64,000 nt of DNA from Bursaphelenchus xylophilus (lineage: Eukaryota; Nematoda; Chromadorea; Rhabditida; Aphelenchoididae), in the NCBI GenBank assembly GCA_904066235.2, contig CAJFCV020000006.1:11284001-11348000 (forward strand), read 5' to 3'. The notes under the pieces were generated by a model that did not search any database, was not told the origin of the DNA, and saw only the letters and a list, made by a program, of their open reading frames with translations. Both the position numbers and the translations under genes were made by a program. Positions 20,301 through 30,183 of the stretch are shown here, piece by piece. The stretch's first letter is position 1. Each line of letters opens with the position of its first letter.

Positions 20301-23300
20301 GTCGCTGAAACGAAAAGCATGATTTTGTCGCGACACAATTCATTTTCTCGGCGGCGATGCGATTTTTGGTGCGACCGAGTGCTCATTATTTTCCCGCCAG
20401 ACTAATAACACGTCAAGAAAGGTTAAAAAAAGCGATTTGCACTGTGCGAATGATTCTGCAAAACCGCAGCGACGTCGATGGAAAAAGCAAATTTTTCGAA
20501 AATTTGGGCGCCGCACTTCACACAATTCCCCTATTAACCCTCGAATATCAAATTTTCAGCGCTCTCCGCGGCTTGGTCAACGAGAATTTCCCACGAGACG
20601 AAAAAAATCTCCAATTCATTGTGTTCGTTGGCAACGTGACAACAGAACAAGCCGAGGAAGCCAAAGAGTTCGCCGAGGACTTGAAACGCCTCGGTGGATT
20701 AACCATAATTACGCTGCAGAAGTTGCCGAATACCGCGGAAATTCAGAAAATTTTGGGAGCAAAAGTCGTCGAATGGGACGCGCAAAGCAACAAGAGTCCA
20801 GTTGAATACGAAAAGTTGTTCTACAACTTGTACGGCTGCAAGGATTCTGATGATGAAAGTGCTGTTGATAGCGGTTTAGAGGCAGAAAATGGTGTGCAAG
20901 TTCGGAATAAGAGAAGTGTTGAGTTTGAAGAGGAGAATTTGGACGGTGATGATGATAAATGGATCCCATGCAAAGGCCAGATCAACATTATTGTGGACAC
21001 TTCCAGTGTCATCCCGGCCGCTGACTTTGAGGTATTTTTTGACAATTTTATCATGCAAGGCGGGCCTAAAAATCATGATAATTTTCACAGTGCTTTTCCG
21101 TACAAAAAGCCTGGTTATGACAACAATTTTAGAGGTCCAAAGGGTCAATTCTAGGCCAAAATGAACTTCGATACAACAAGGCCTTTTTACTGCTAGTCGT
21201 TCCAGAAAGTGCGTACACTTTTTTGGTAGGCCACACCGAGCGCAAAAAAACCCTCTAGACTCTTTGTGGAACGACTAGAATCCGACACAGTCCTGTGATT
21301 TCTTACGTTGCGTCATATTTTAGTTTGCGACAGAATTCCGAATGATTGCTGAACCAATTATCAGAAAATTTTGTCTCGGATATCAGTCTGTCGGGAAAAT
21401 TTACAGTACTAGGCCGTTCGTAAAGTCGCTGGAATGTTTTCGGCGACATGCACTCCGCGAAATCGAAAGTTCGCTTTGCACGGTGCAATTTTTGGCTTTT
21501 TGGGGCTGTCGCTCGCAACCTGAGTTCTCTTGCACAGTGCACGTCGCCGAAATCATTTCAGCGACTTTTACGAACGGACTAGCAGTAGTGGGCACTCTGT
21601 CGCATCGAAAGTCGCATCGCCGCCAAGAAAATGAAAATCAAATTGTTTTTCACTTTAGCGACGCGATCGGTGTAGCGACATTGTGTTCATTATTTCCCCG
21701 ACAAACTCGTAGTGTTCTAAACCATTGTTTTTCAGCGTCAAAAAAGCTTCTTCATCAATCAACTCTTTACTGGCTGGACGCATTTCGAACGGCTTGTTCT
21801 GGGATATTATGATTCGGTAGCGCTGGTGGAGGTGCCTGGACGAGTCACCAACGAGGACACGGTCAAGAAATGGTTCTCCGCGCTCCAGCAATCCAAAAAG
21901 AAACCCAGTCTTCGACAGTAAGTTGATTACTTTACATCTAGCACTTCACTTTTTTCCTCTAAAGATATCATATGTCAGCGGATTTTAACCCCCCCCAAAA
22001 ATCTCATTTCAGAGCGATCAAAGAGATCATTGATACAACCAAGAACAATGTCCACGACCTCGAGCAGTACTACATTGTTTTTGTCAGCCAAATCACTCAA
22101 CAAATTGTGGATGAGGTCCAGGAGTACATCAGGGACTTCCATGGCCATAAGATCACGTTCGTCGCTGTGAACGGAGCCAATCCGGACTTGTTGAAGAAGC
22201 TCGTCTTTGATGTCATCGTCTGGGAGAATGGAAAGGACGCCCCCGACAATTGGCGTGACGAGTTTTGGAAAGCCTACGGATGCTGTAAGACAACAAAAAA
22301 ACTTTCTTTTATATATCGGTTTGTCGGAAAAATAATGAGCGCTCTGTCGCATCGAAAATCGCATCGCCGGCGATAAAAAAAATTGTGTCGCAGCAAACTC
22401 AAAGTGCTTTGAGTTTAAGCGATGCGATTGGTGTAGCGACATTGTTCTCATTATTTTCCCGACAGACTGATATATCGCGCGCGATCCTCATAGCATTTCA
22501 TTTTTTCGTTACATCATTGTCGGGAAAATACTGGGAACAATGTGGCCTTGCCGGTCGCGTCGCTAAAATGAAAAGAAATTTGATTTTTCCGCCACACAGC
22601 GTTCTGTACTTTTTTGGAATGATTCCGACACCGATTTTTTCGAATTTTTCTAAAATAGCAAAATTTTGTAGCTTTTGGATATGTTGTAGAGAATTAAATT
22701 CCGCATACGGTGGTACCATCGACTTCTTCTAAAAGATCTGCCTAAGGGCAATCTTTAGCGCCGAAAATCCAAAGTCGGTCATTTTTCAGCGTTGATTACA
22801 AATTTCTTTTTCCATATTAATTTACGTAAGTTGTATCGTTGGAAAGATCTCTCTTTACTCTACAAGTACTGCAAATTTTACACGTCAATCTTACAGTATT
22901 CCCTCGCGACACCCGCGTAAATGCGGGCTATTTTAGAAAAATTCGAAAAAATCGGTGTCGGAATCATTCCAAAAAAGTACAGAACGCTGTGCGCCACACA
23001 ATTCATTTTCTCGGCGGTGATGCGACTTTTGGCTCCGTGGAAATTGGAGAGAGAGTGAAACTCGACAGATTTTTTTTACTGCAAAAAATAATTATTTGAT
23101 GATTCAATAGTGACATTTCGTACGATTGCAGCGAAAAAAAATCTGTCCAATTTCCACGAAACCCGATTTTTAATGCCGTGCTGCGGTCACTATTTTCCCG
23201 ACAGCCTACATAGATTATATTTTTTAGCCGGTGACCCTGACCACCCCACTGAAGGTCCTCCAACTACCACCACTACAACTACAACAACCACAACAACCAC

Positions 23301-24376
23301 AACGACCACAACCCAACCGGACACGCCTCAGGAGCCTTGCCGAAGACAAGTCTACATCGCGATCGACTCCTCTTCTGGGATACTAAATGCGGCGCAATAT
23401 AAGGTAAAGAATAAAAAAACATGAAAATTCAAGTTTTCGTGTCGAGACCCAAAAAAGTTTCCTCACTTCGTATGTTCATAATCAAAAGCAATTTTGTTAA
23501 ATTTCAGGCGCAAAAAGACCTCATTGCCAGTGATTTGTTGAACACCTTCAACCACTACGAGCGCATTTCCATTGGGCATTTCGACCAGTTTCCCAACGTC
23601 TACGCCCCAGGCACTTATCGGGATTTGAATGCGGTGAAGTCGGAATTGGCCAGTATTGAGCAAAACAATGGACGATTCGGAAAGAGGCCGGTGCTGCGAA
23701 GGTAAAAATATCATCATTTTTCAATGTCGTGAAAATAATGAGCACCCTGTCGCAGAGAAAATCGCATCGCCGCAGAGAAAATGAATTGTGTCGCGACAAA
23801 ATCAAATCGCTTTCCAGTTCAGCGACACGGTCGGTTCAGTCTGTCGGGAAAATAATGAGCAAAATGTCGCTGAGCCGATCGCGTCGCTGAAGTGAAAAAA
23901 AAAATTGATTTTGCCGCGATTTATTTTTTTTTGCGATTTTCGATGCGATATGTTCGAGTGCTCATTATTTTCCCGACAGACTGATTTTTCAATTTTTTCA
24001 AAAAAATCCGTCATTATGACATGTTAAATTTTTAAGATTTTTTAATTTTTTTTATTTTTTTTTATTTTTTTAATTGTATTAAAAACAATTTTTCAGACTC
24101 TACGATTTCTTCTCCACTCACCCGTACGAAAACAACGGCCTTCCCGAGACCATCATCATCTTCACTTCCCAAATTGACGAAGACCAAGTGGAAGATTCGA
24201 AGGACTCTTTCACGGACATCCTCCGTTTCGGCCGTGTGTCGTTGATCGGCTTGAGTTCGAGTATAAATGTCACGCAGCTACATGAAATTTCCACCTATTC
24301 GTTTGCGTTCGACGTGGAAAGACCGCCCAGCGACATTCGGAACAAACTGCAGGAAGCGGTTTTGTGCGAGCACTGA
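17353..24376 (+). CDS. Type II membrane protein with three VWA-like domains
   Basis: Ten exons keep frame: 17353-17639, 18254-18432, 19203-19390, 19434-19618, 20560-21031, 21736-21917, 22013-22284, 23228-23403, 23508-23701, 24097-24376. They encode 804 residues. A short cytosolic start precedes a membrane helix (LLLLFSLLLLVAGAVMLGIG, about residues 17-37). A SEA-like stretch follows, then a Pro/Thr linker (NPPNGPTNAPPTAPPTQPP), VWA1 (CEGTFVLMLDVGSD...), VWA2 (GQINIIVDTSSVIP...), a run of about 17 Thr, and VWA3 (RRQVYIAIDSSSGIL...). The metal-site DxSxS is degenerate in all three domains. A furin-type RNKR (20903-20914) lies between VWA1 and VWA2. The protein is probably an extracellular adhesion or matrix protein; no ligand can be named. 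The start follows TTTTCAGA directly, suiting trans-splicing. Most introns hold MITEs. Confidence 0.85.
17641..18120 (+). repeat. Tandem repeat with CTTGACCCAATGAG motifs in intron 1
   Basis: Two diverged units of about 220 bp each carry 'tttcaatgggta', 'gcgatatca', and ACTTGACCCAATGAGAGGAA followed by GATGACTC. The motif occurs four times in the intron. A related array follows the gene's 3' end at 24485-24905. Confidence 0.7.
18446..18656. mobile_element. Tc5-like MITE, short copy
   Basis: Left end CAGGGGAAGTAGTCCAAGTG and right end GCGTTGAACTTGGGTACTT are present; the middle is deleted relative to other copies. It lies in intron 2 of the VWA gene. Confidence 0.65.
18953..19182. mobile_element. 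hAT-like MITE
   Basis: The 230-bp element has ends CAGGGGTGGCCACCCGGGCC and GGCCCGGGTGGCCACCCCTA. It is flanked by GCGAAAAC (18945-18952) and GCAAAAAC (19183-19190), an 8-bp duplication with one change. Its right end is 20 bp from the exon 3 acceptor of the VWA gene. Confidence 0.85.
19645..19950. repeat. Inverted repeat with TCCCCAAA motifs
   Basis: The left arm (about 19648-19735: GTCCCCAAATTCCCC, GACCTGTCCCCAAATAGGAG) and right arm (about 19860-19945: CTCCTATTTGGGGACAGG, GGGGGAATTTGGGGACAGA) are complementary. The arms are spaced by about 120 bp in intron 4 of the VWA gene. Confidence 0.65.
19998..20110. repeat. Tc5-like fragment
   Basis: GAAGTGCGACGCTTAGATTT followed by 'aaattcagatttattttttctaaggcatatacaagatttgtagctcgcg' parallels the inner arm of the family. 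No second end is present. Confidence 0.5.
20254..20405. mobile_element. PAL1 MITE
   Basis: Ends TCAGTCTGTCGGGAAAATAA and CATTATTTTCCCGCCAGACT, with TA on the left. Interior GTCGCTGAAACGAAAAGC and GCGATGCGATTTTTG are typical. Intron 4 of the VWA gene. Confidence 0.85.
21383..21707. mobile_element. PAL1 MITE split by a later insertion
   Basis: A left end TCAGTCTGTCGGGAAAAT (21383-) continues after 21587 as GGGCACTCTGTCGCATCGAA, running to a right end near 21707 (CATTATTTCCCCGACAAACT). The 174-bp interruption is a separate element. Intron 5 of the VWA gene. Confidence 0.8.
21409..21582. mobile_element. CTAGKCCGTTCG element with CAGTA duplication
   Basis: Ends CTAGGCCGTTCGTAAAGTCG and CGACTTTTACGAACGGACTAG are near-complementary. 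CAGTA occurs on both sides (21404-21408, 21583-21587). The inside has several TGCAC-GTGCA palindromes. Compare 12700-13028. Confidence 0.75.
22316..22470. mobile_element. PAL1 MITE
   Basis: Ends TCGGTTTGTCGGAAAAATAA and CATTATTTTCCCGACAGACTGA, flanked by TA. Intron 7 of the VWA gene. Confidence 0.85.
22597..22989. mobile_element. Hairpin element with 9-bp duplication (Mutator-like)
   Basis: Terminal repeats of about 60 bp are perfect complements (CAGCGTTCTGTACTTTTTTG at the left; the complement ends at 22989). Flanks are TCCGCCACA (22588-22596) and TGCGCCACA (22990-22998), a 9-bp duplication with one change, typical of Mutator-like elements. Confidence 0.8.
23035..23165. repeat. Short inverted repeat nested in PAL1
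   Basis: CGTGGAAATTGGA at the left and TCCAATTTCCACG at the right are complementary, followed inward by CAGATTTTTTT and AAAAAAATCTG. The left arm has an extra 24 bases. Confidence 0.65.
23720..23985. mobile_element. Two adjacent PAL1 MITEs, first one truncated
   Basis: A copy without its right end (about 23730-23833: GTGAAAATAATGAGCACCCT...) is followed directly by a complete copy (23836-23983: CAGTCTGTCGGGAAAATAAT ... CATTATTTTCCCGACAGACT). Intron 9 of the VWA gene. Confidence 0.75.
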
Positions 24377-24484
24377 GGATTCGTCGGTTGTTACAATATG
24401 CGTATTTGTTCCTTATTTAGCAATTTTAATAAATTTTATTTCAGTTTGGGGTAAAATACGGTTGCGGAAATGTGATTAGTCGTG

Positions 24485-24905
24485 GGAACACTTGACCCAA
24501 CGAAAGGAACAGTTGACCCAGTTTGCAAAACAGTTGGAAAAGGAGTGAAAATCAAAAAATGGTACCTCCAAATAGGCCAAAATATTTTTTTGCGATAAAA
24601 TCCCGCAGTGGAACACTTGACCCAAAGTGGGAAAACACTTGACCAAAAGTTTGAAAAACGTCAAATTTCCGTCACAAATCAAAAAATGCTTATATCACAT
24701 AATTTCAGCACATTTATTTTCAAATTTCACCAGAGAAACACTTGACCCATAGTGGGAAAACACTTGACCCAAAACTTAAAAAACACCAAAATGCAGCCAA
24801 AATTCGAAAAAGTATTTATTGCACACGATCTCATTACGTTAATATTTAAATTTCATCGGAGAAACACTTGACCCAACCAGCGGAAGACTTGACTCAGACC
24901 TCAAA
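24485..24905. repeat. ACACTTGACCCAA repeat array between two genes
   Basis: Eight or so copies of (A)ACACTTGACCCA(A) spaced 25-100 bp alternate with 'gtgggaaa' and 'catcggagaa'. The array fills the 548-bp gap between the convergent VWA and hydroxylase genes, and its motif is shared with intron 1 of the VWA gene. No gene is seen in the gap. Confidence 0.7.
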
Positions 24906-24924
24906 AATCGTTAGAATTGGCAAC

Positions 24925-27403
24925 TTAATTCAACATTTTCAATCCCTTCACATCCTCGTCACTGTACATCCCGTATCTCGCTGACATTTCCTTATTCATC
25001 CTCTTCACATCCTCATACGTCACATGATAGCCGAACAACTTGTCCCAGTAGTTGAACCACGGCTCAAAGCAGGTCAACGGCCTCACATGGTGCATATCAT
25101 GGGCCGGAGCGCCCGAATAGAACGGAATAAAGCGATGCAACATGAACGGAAAGTCGTAGCCAATGTGGACTTCGTACGAGACGGTTTGCGCGATCAGGAA
25201 CCACACCCAATACGTGACGCAGTGCGGCTTGAACAGCCACGGAACGCAGGTGATGAAGGTGGCGGTGAAGAACAGCTCGAACGGGTGGAGATGCTGAGCG
25301 GCGGCGGCGAATGGAGAGGAGTACATGTGGTGGACGGAGTGGCACCAACGGTACAGCCAACGGATCTGCAAGAAGAGCGTCAGGTTTTACCCAATGCTAC
25401 CCATCCCTAAAGTCTGCGTATTTTACGAAAAGCCTAGTAGTAAAAGGGCGTACCTCCTGTGCTTCAAAGAAACACAGTACTATCTGTCTGTCGGGAAAAT
25501 AACGAGCGCAATGTCGCAGCGAGAAAACGAATTGTGTCGAGACAAAACCAAATTGCTTTCCACTTCAGCGGCTCCACTTCAGTTGGCGCTGCGATATTGC
25601 ACTCACTATTTTTTCGACAGACAGATATTAGTTTTTTCCAGTCAGACGGAAAAAGATGCAATTTTTTTACATGAAGGATACCATCATGCAAAGTGGTCTT
25701 CTCCACAACTGCATAGTTCTTTAGGCAAGATGAGAAGTTTTAACCATTTTTCGCAAAAGCTTGGAAGACGAGTGTTTCCTATTTTTTTGTAATCTATTAT
25801 ATTGACCAAAAACATGGCAAAACACCTTGCATTTTTCGTTCTTTTCGGGATGAAAAGAGCAAAATACCAAGTATAACCTTGATAAGAAAAAAATATACTT
25901 AAAAAGTGATCTTTAGTTAAGCAAAAATAAGCAAGAAAACCAACCTTATGTGACATCAAATGGTAGACAAAGTAGCCAGCGTCGAACAAGACGAAGAATG
26001 TGGCGTTCTGCCAACAAAGCTCCCATAAACTTGGGGCTTTCTCCGGTAGCGTGTCCTCGGGCACCCAGATCACTTGGACAAGTGCCATTGGGTAGATCCT
26101 AAATTCATTGTGAGATACAAATTGAAAAAAAAATAAATAAAACCTCCGCACGTCAAGATTTTGCGCTCAAAGGGTTATCTTTCAACACGAAAGTTGGCAT
26201 TCTGTTCCCGCTTATGAAAGTGTACAAAAATCCGTCTCAATGACGGTTTTTTTGGATGAAGTCAGAGGAAAGGCGAAATATTGCGCAAAATGAAGAGATT
26301 TTCTATCTCGAAACTGGCTCATTTGATTTTTTTTCGTTTTAGGCTCCGCCTTGTTCCAGACTATGTTTCCACGAAACTTCAAATAGGGGCGAGGGAAAAT
26401 CTTAGAGAAATCCTCGAAATCGCAACACTTTTTAGGCGCTGTTAGTTTAGGCTTCAAACAGACAGAAGACGACCGATTTTTTATATGAAATATATATATT
26501 CAGGTTAAGCAGGACCCCAGCTTCAAATTTATATATGCAATAACCCCATTCTACCTCATCTTCATGGTGTAATCAGGTTCTCTTTGGAGCAAAAAATTAT
26601 TCTTTCGCTGAAACAGAATGCCAAGAATTTTTCATTGCTTGAGCGCTTTTGTTTTATTTTTTCTTGACGTGCTCCGTATTTTAGCCCGCAAAAGAACAAA
26701 AACTCACCAGAGAAACTGGTTTAGCAATTGGAGACTGAGCGTTTCCTTGACCAACTTCCAAGTCACCGGAATGTGTTTCTGAATCTTGGCTTTTTTGAAG
26801 AATGGAACATCGTAGAAGAAGAGGTCAATTGCTGAAATCAAAATTAGGATAAATCTGTTAAAAAAAATTTAAATTGGAAAAGTTATAAAAAAACTATTGC
26901 GCTGTGTGTGGTCTTAAAAAATGCTTTTTTTTTATTTTATTGTGCGTCAAAAATTTCATTTTTTTATCGCCCTGTGACTTGTCCTAAAAAATCTTTTTTT
27001 TTTAATATCCTTCTGTCGGTAAAATAATGAGCACTCTGTCGCATGGAGAATCGCAAAAGCACTTTGACAAAAACTGATATCAGTCTGTCGAGAAAATAAT
27101 GTGGATTCAGCAAGCGCAACCTTATTGCCCTCATTATTTTCCCGTCATATGCGAAATGTAAAAAAAGTCGGAATCGGAAAAAAATCACCGAAATTTTTCA
27201 GCGTTGTCTGAAGATTGCGTGTTTTACTTACTCGTAAAAATTGCCACATAAAAGTAGTCGATTGAGAGGGCAAAAACCACCGGAAACAGTGGTGATCGCA
27301 GATAATCTCCATAGTTTAACCTCAAATAGTCCCATGGACCTTGCAGAAGCGAGTCCGACTGGCTCCACTTCTCCCCAAGCGTCTGCATTGTCAAGTTGAA
27401 CAT
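24925..27403 (-). CDS. Cholesterol-25-hydroxylase-like fatty acid hydroxylase superfamily enzyme
   Basis: Exons 27403-27232, 26831-26708, 26098-25945 and 25365-24925 join in frame to 296 residues starting MFNLTMQTLGEKW. The three histidine boxes of membrane di-iron oxygenases are present: HLMSH, HSVHH (in WCHSVHHMYSSPFAAAAQHL) and HDMHH (in GAPAHDMHHVRPLTCFEPWF). Several hydrophobic helices separate them. Size and box spacing fit the CH25H/ERG25 family, which hydroxylates sterols or lipids at the ER membrane using O2. Nematodes do not make sterols, so the substrate may be a dietary sterol or another lipid; this is inference. Introns hold PAL1 copies and the repeat shared with 14265-14700. Confidence 0.88.
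25483..25624. mobile_element. PAL1 MITE
   Basis: Ends CTGTCTGTCGGGAAAATAAC and CACTATTTTTTCGACAGACAG. Intron 3 of the hydroxylase gene. Confidence 0.8.
26376..26690 (+). repeat. Dispersed repeat shared with 14265-14700
   Basis: See the partner copy: GTTAGTTTAGGCTTCAAACA, GAAGACGACCGATTTTTTAT and 'tttttcttgacgtgc' recur in order. Intron 2 of the hydroxylase gene. Confidence 0.65.
27009..27155. mobile_element. PAL1 MITE pieces, head to tail
   Basis: A left end CTTCTGTCGGTAAAATAATG is followed at 27080 by a second left end TCAGTCTGTCGAGAAAATAA. One right end (CATTATTTTCCCGTCAT) closes the group. Intron 1 of the hydroxylase gene. Confidence 0.65.
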
Positions 27404-27459
27404 AGCTGAAAAGCATAAAAAAATGCAAAGTGATAAAAAATACTAAAAAATTCAAACTG

Positions 27460-28200
27460 TAGTGATGGGAATTTCTTTAAATTTAGTACATATGTTGGGA
27501 ATAGGCTACTTATTAATCCCTGAAAATTTCAGCTCTTGTGTTGCAGCCGCCGCAAAGATATTCAACGATCTTTGCGGCCGAGAGTTTATGCAAAACGCGG
27601 AGAGCGGTCAGAGAAAAAACTTTGTGACCATATCTTAGCAAAATTGATTTTTTGTGAAAACATGGCTCTTTTCGTTAGAGATAAAGCTAAATCAAAACTT
27701 CTTGTGGATAAGCTTTTAAAAAATCTCAACTTTGGGTCAATTTCCGGAAAAAAAAATCATTTTTAGCTATAAATTTTTCCCAAATTTTTTCAAAGTCTCA
27801 GCGTCATTAAAGGCCATATTTCAATTCCTAAAAATTTCAGCGGGCGCTTTGCAGGGAGAGCCGAGATATTCAACGATCTTTGCGGCCGAGAGAGTACGCG
27901 AAACGGAGAGTGATCAGAGAAAAAACTTTTTTGGCCATATCTTTGCCAGTTTCGCGCGGAAAAAATTGATTTTTTGTGGAAACATCACTCTCTACGGTAG
28001 AAATAACTATGAAACTTTTCATGCCAAAATTTTCAAAAAAAATCACATTTTTGCCAACTTTTGAGCTAAAAATCTCGGTCGTTTCTGCAAAGTGCGAGCT
28101 AGAAATCTCGTATATACCTTAGAAAAAACTATTCTAAATTTCTCCCAGGTCCAATCAAAATGTGATCGTCGCACCTGGACGTTCCCTTTTCCGCAGAAAA
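27460..28200. repeat. Tc5-like repeat, two overlapping degraded copies
   Basis: The inner segments 'cgagatattcaacgatctttgcggccgagag' occur at about 27556 and 27860. They are followed by GTTTCTGCAAAGTGCGAGCT and a right part ending near 28178 (TGATCGTCGCACCTGGACG). Terminal CAAGGGAAG ends are missing. Confidence 0.6.
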
Positions 28201-28599
28201 CCGAATAAACTCCAAAAAATTTTTGATCGAAAAAATTGGAAAAATCGGAAAACTGATAACGCCATGGAATGCCCGAGGGCGCAGAGGGGGTCGCCACTTT
28301 AATTTTGTTAAATTCGAGGAGCCACAAGGGTTATCACGTAGGGCGGGAGGACGATATGAACGCTCTACGGTAGATGACATTTTTTGAAGGAAACCTTTTT
28401 TTTTGGTCAGATGATGGCTGAGTCGATGACCTTTTTTTCGATTCTCTGAACTTGTTTGGAACGAAATTCGAATGAAGTGATAAGGAAATGAAATTAAAAT
28501 TTGAAGGGTTTACAAGGGGAAATCAAATTTTTCTGGTTTCAAAACATGGAGGAAAAAGGAGGGATCAAAGCCAAGAAGGCCGCAAAAACGTGCACTTTA
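28200..28599. other. Intergenic, nothing recognised
   Basis: A short frame MEEKGGIKAKKAAKT begins at 28546 and runs into the Tc5-like MITE at 28600. It might be a truncated first exon, but nothing downstream continues it. Confidence 0.25.
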
Positions 28600-29046
28600 C
28601 AGGGGAAGTACTCCAAGTGCGACGCTCAGATTTTCTTTAAATTTTGCACACGCGTCGGGTATGGACTAAATATAAAATCCTGAAAGTTTTAGCTCGCGCT
28701 TTGCGGGCGCAGCCGAGATATCGAACGATTTTTGCCGCCGAGAGAGCACGCTAAACGTCGAGAGCGGTCAGAAAAAAAGCGCTTTCTGGCCATAACTTTG
28801 GCAGTTTCGTGCGGAAAAATTTGATTTTTTGTAGAAACATTATTCTCTACGGTAGAAATAGGCATGGAACTTTTCGTGCCGAAATTCGCAAAAAGTCCTA
28901 AAGTTTGGCCGACTTTCGATCTAAAAATCTCGGTTGTTTCTGCAAAGCCCGAGCTAGGATTCTGGCATATTTCTTAGAAAAAATTATTCTAAATTTGTGC
29001 CAAGTTTCATCAAAATCTGAGCGTCGCACTTGGAGTACTTCCCGTG
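28600..29046. mobile_element. Tc5-like MITE with TTA duplication
   Basis: A complete 447-bp copy runs from CAGGGGAAGTACTCCAAGTG to CACTTGGAGTACTTCCCGTG. It is flanked by TTA (28597-28599, 29047-29049). Confidence 0.85.
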
Positions 29047-29049
29047 TTA

Positions 29050-29890
29050 ATACTACTAGTGTTTTTCAGAAAGTGCGTAGACCTTTTTGTCGCAAGCTTT
29101 CCGCACTGTGCAGTTGAGATTTTGCACCGTGCAATTGAAAAATCGCGGCGAAAAAAGTCTACGCACTTTATGAAAATCCAAGTACGAGCATTTTCGTAAA
29201 GTGCATGGACATTTTTCCTTTTTCGCACATGCATTTTGAACTTTTTCCTACGCTTGTCGCATTCACAGTGAATTTTTCCCCTCGCGCACGGTGCAAACCT
29301 CAAAAAAAGGCCGTTTGCACTGTGCAAAACAAAAAAAGGTGAATGCACAGTGCATAAAAATCGAGATTTTTTGTGCACGGTGCAAGCCACGAAAAAAGTC
29401 TATACACTTTATGAAAGTGCTAGTAGTCGTCCCGGAAAGTCTCCGGACTAAAATCGGCGATATGCACTATGCGAAAACAAAATTTTACTTTGCACTGTGC
29501 AGTTTCTTGCTTTTCGCACCGTGCAATAGGTTTTGTGGGCTGTCACTTGCACCTGACGTTTTCCGCACAGTGAACGTCGCCGAAATCACTTCAGCGACTT
29601 TACCAACGGACCACTACTATTTTCATAAAGTGCTTAGACTTTTTTGCAGCGATTTTTCACTTGCACGGTGCAAAATCTCAACTGCGCAGTGCGGAAGGCT
29701 TGCGACAAAAAGTCTACGCACTTTCTGGAAAGACAAGTAGTAGCAAAATTGCGCTCTTTTTTCTATCGCGCCGCCCAAAATTTCAGAGCACGAGAGGCAA
29801 TTGTACAGTGCTAAAATGTGTTGAAAAGGTCGCTTCGCGCAATGAAGGCGAAATGCACAGTGCTAGACGAAGGGCTTAGGTCCGCTCATT
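29050..29890. repeat. Cluster of GCACTGTGC-rich palindromic elements
   Basis: At least a dozen TGCAC(T/A/G)GTGCA or near matches occur here. Element-like ends CATAAAGTGC(A)TGGAC / GTCCATGCACTTTATG and CTAGTAGTCGTCC / GGACCACTACTA frame subunits. No coding signal is seen. Confidence 0.65.
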
Positions 29891-30183
29891 TGGGACTAAC
29901 ATTTATTATTTCTATTGGCACACCCGAAATTGCTTTTTAACAAGATTTTCTGGGCGGTATGAGGATTTTTCAGGCTTCATTTTAAAATTATTAAAAAACT
30001 TTCCCCACCGAAATTCAATATTTATTCAAACAAAGCTCTGATATACAATATGTAATATAAATGTGATATAAATCAAAAGTCCAATCGGAAACTCCAAAAT
30101 ACTTCCGTCAATACTGCATGTAAGGTCCCTTGGCTAAAAATATTTATTTTTTTTAAAAAAAAAAAAGTTAAAAACATTTATAA
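29890..30183. other. Intergenic, AT-rich
   Basis: Nothing recognised. A run of T then A (30143-30166) lies just downstream of the stop of the minus-strand gene. Confidence 0.4.

Larger units (their letters stand above)
22514..23208. mobile_element. PAL1 MITE carrying nested insertions
   Basis: The left end ATTGTCGGGAAAATA (22518) and right end CACTATTTTCCCGACAGCCT (23208) belong to a PAL1 copy. It is interrupted by a 393-bp hairpin element (22597-22989) and a second inverted repeat (23035-23165). Confidence 0.75.

Noticed and set aside
21032..21154. Extension of VWA exon 5 through the GTATTT donor
   Set aside because: The frame does stay open to a stop at 21154, but VWA2 continues correctly in exon 6 at 21736, so the extension is at most an intron-retention form.
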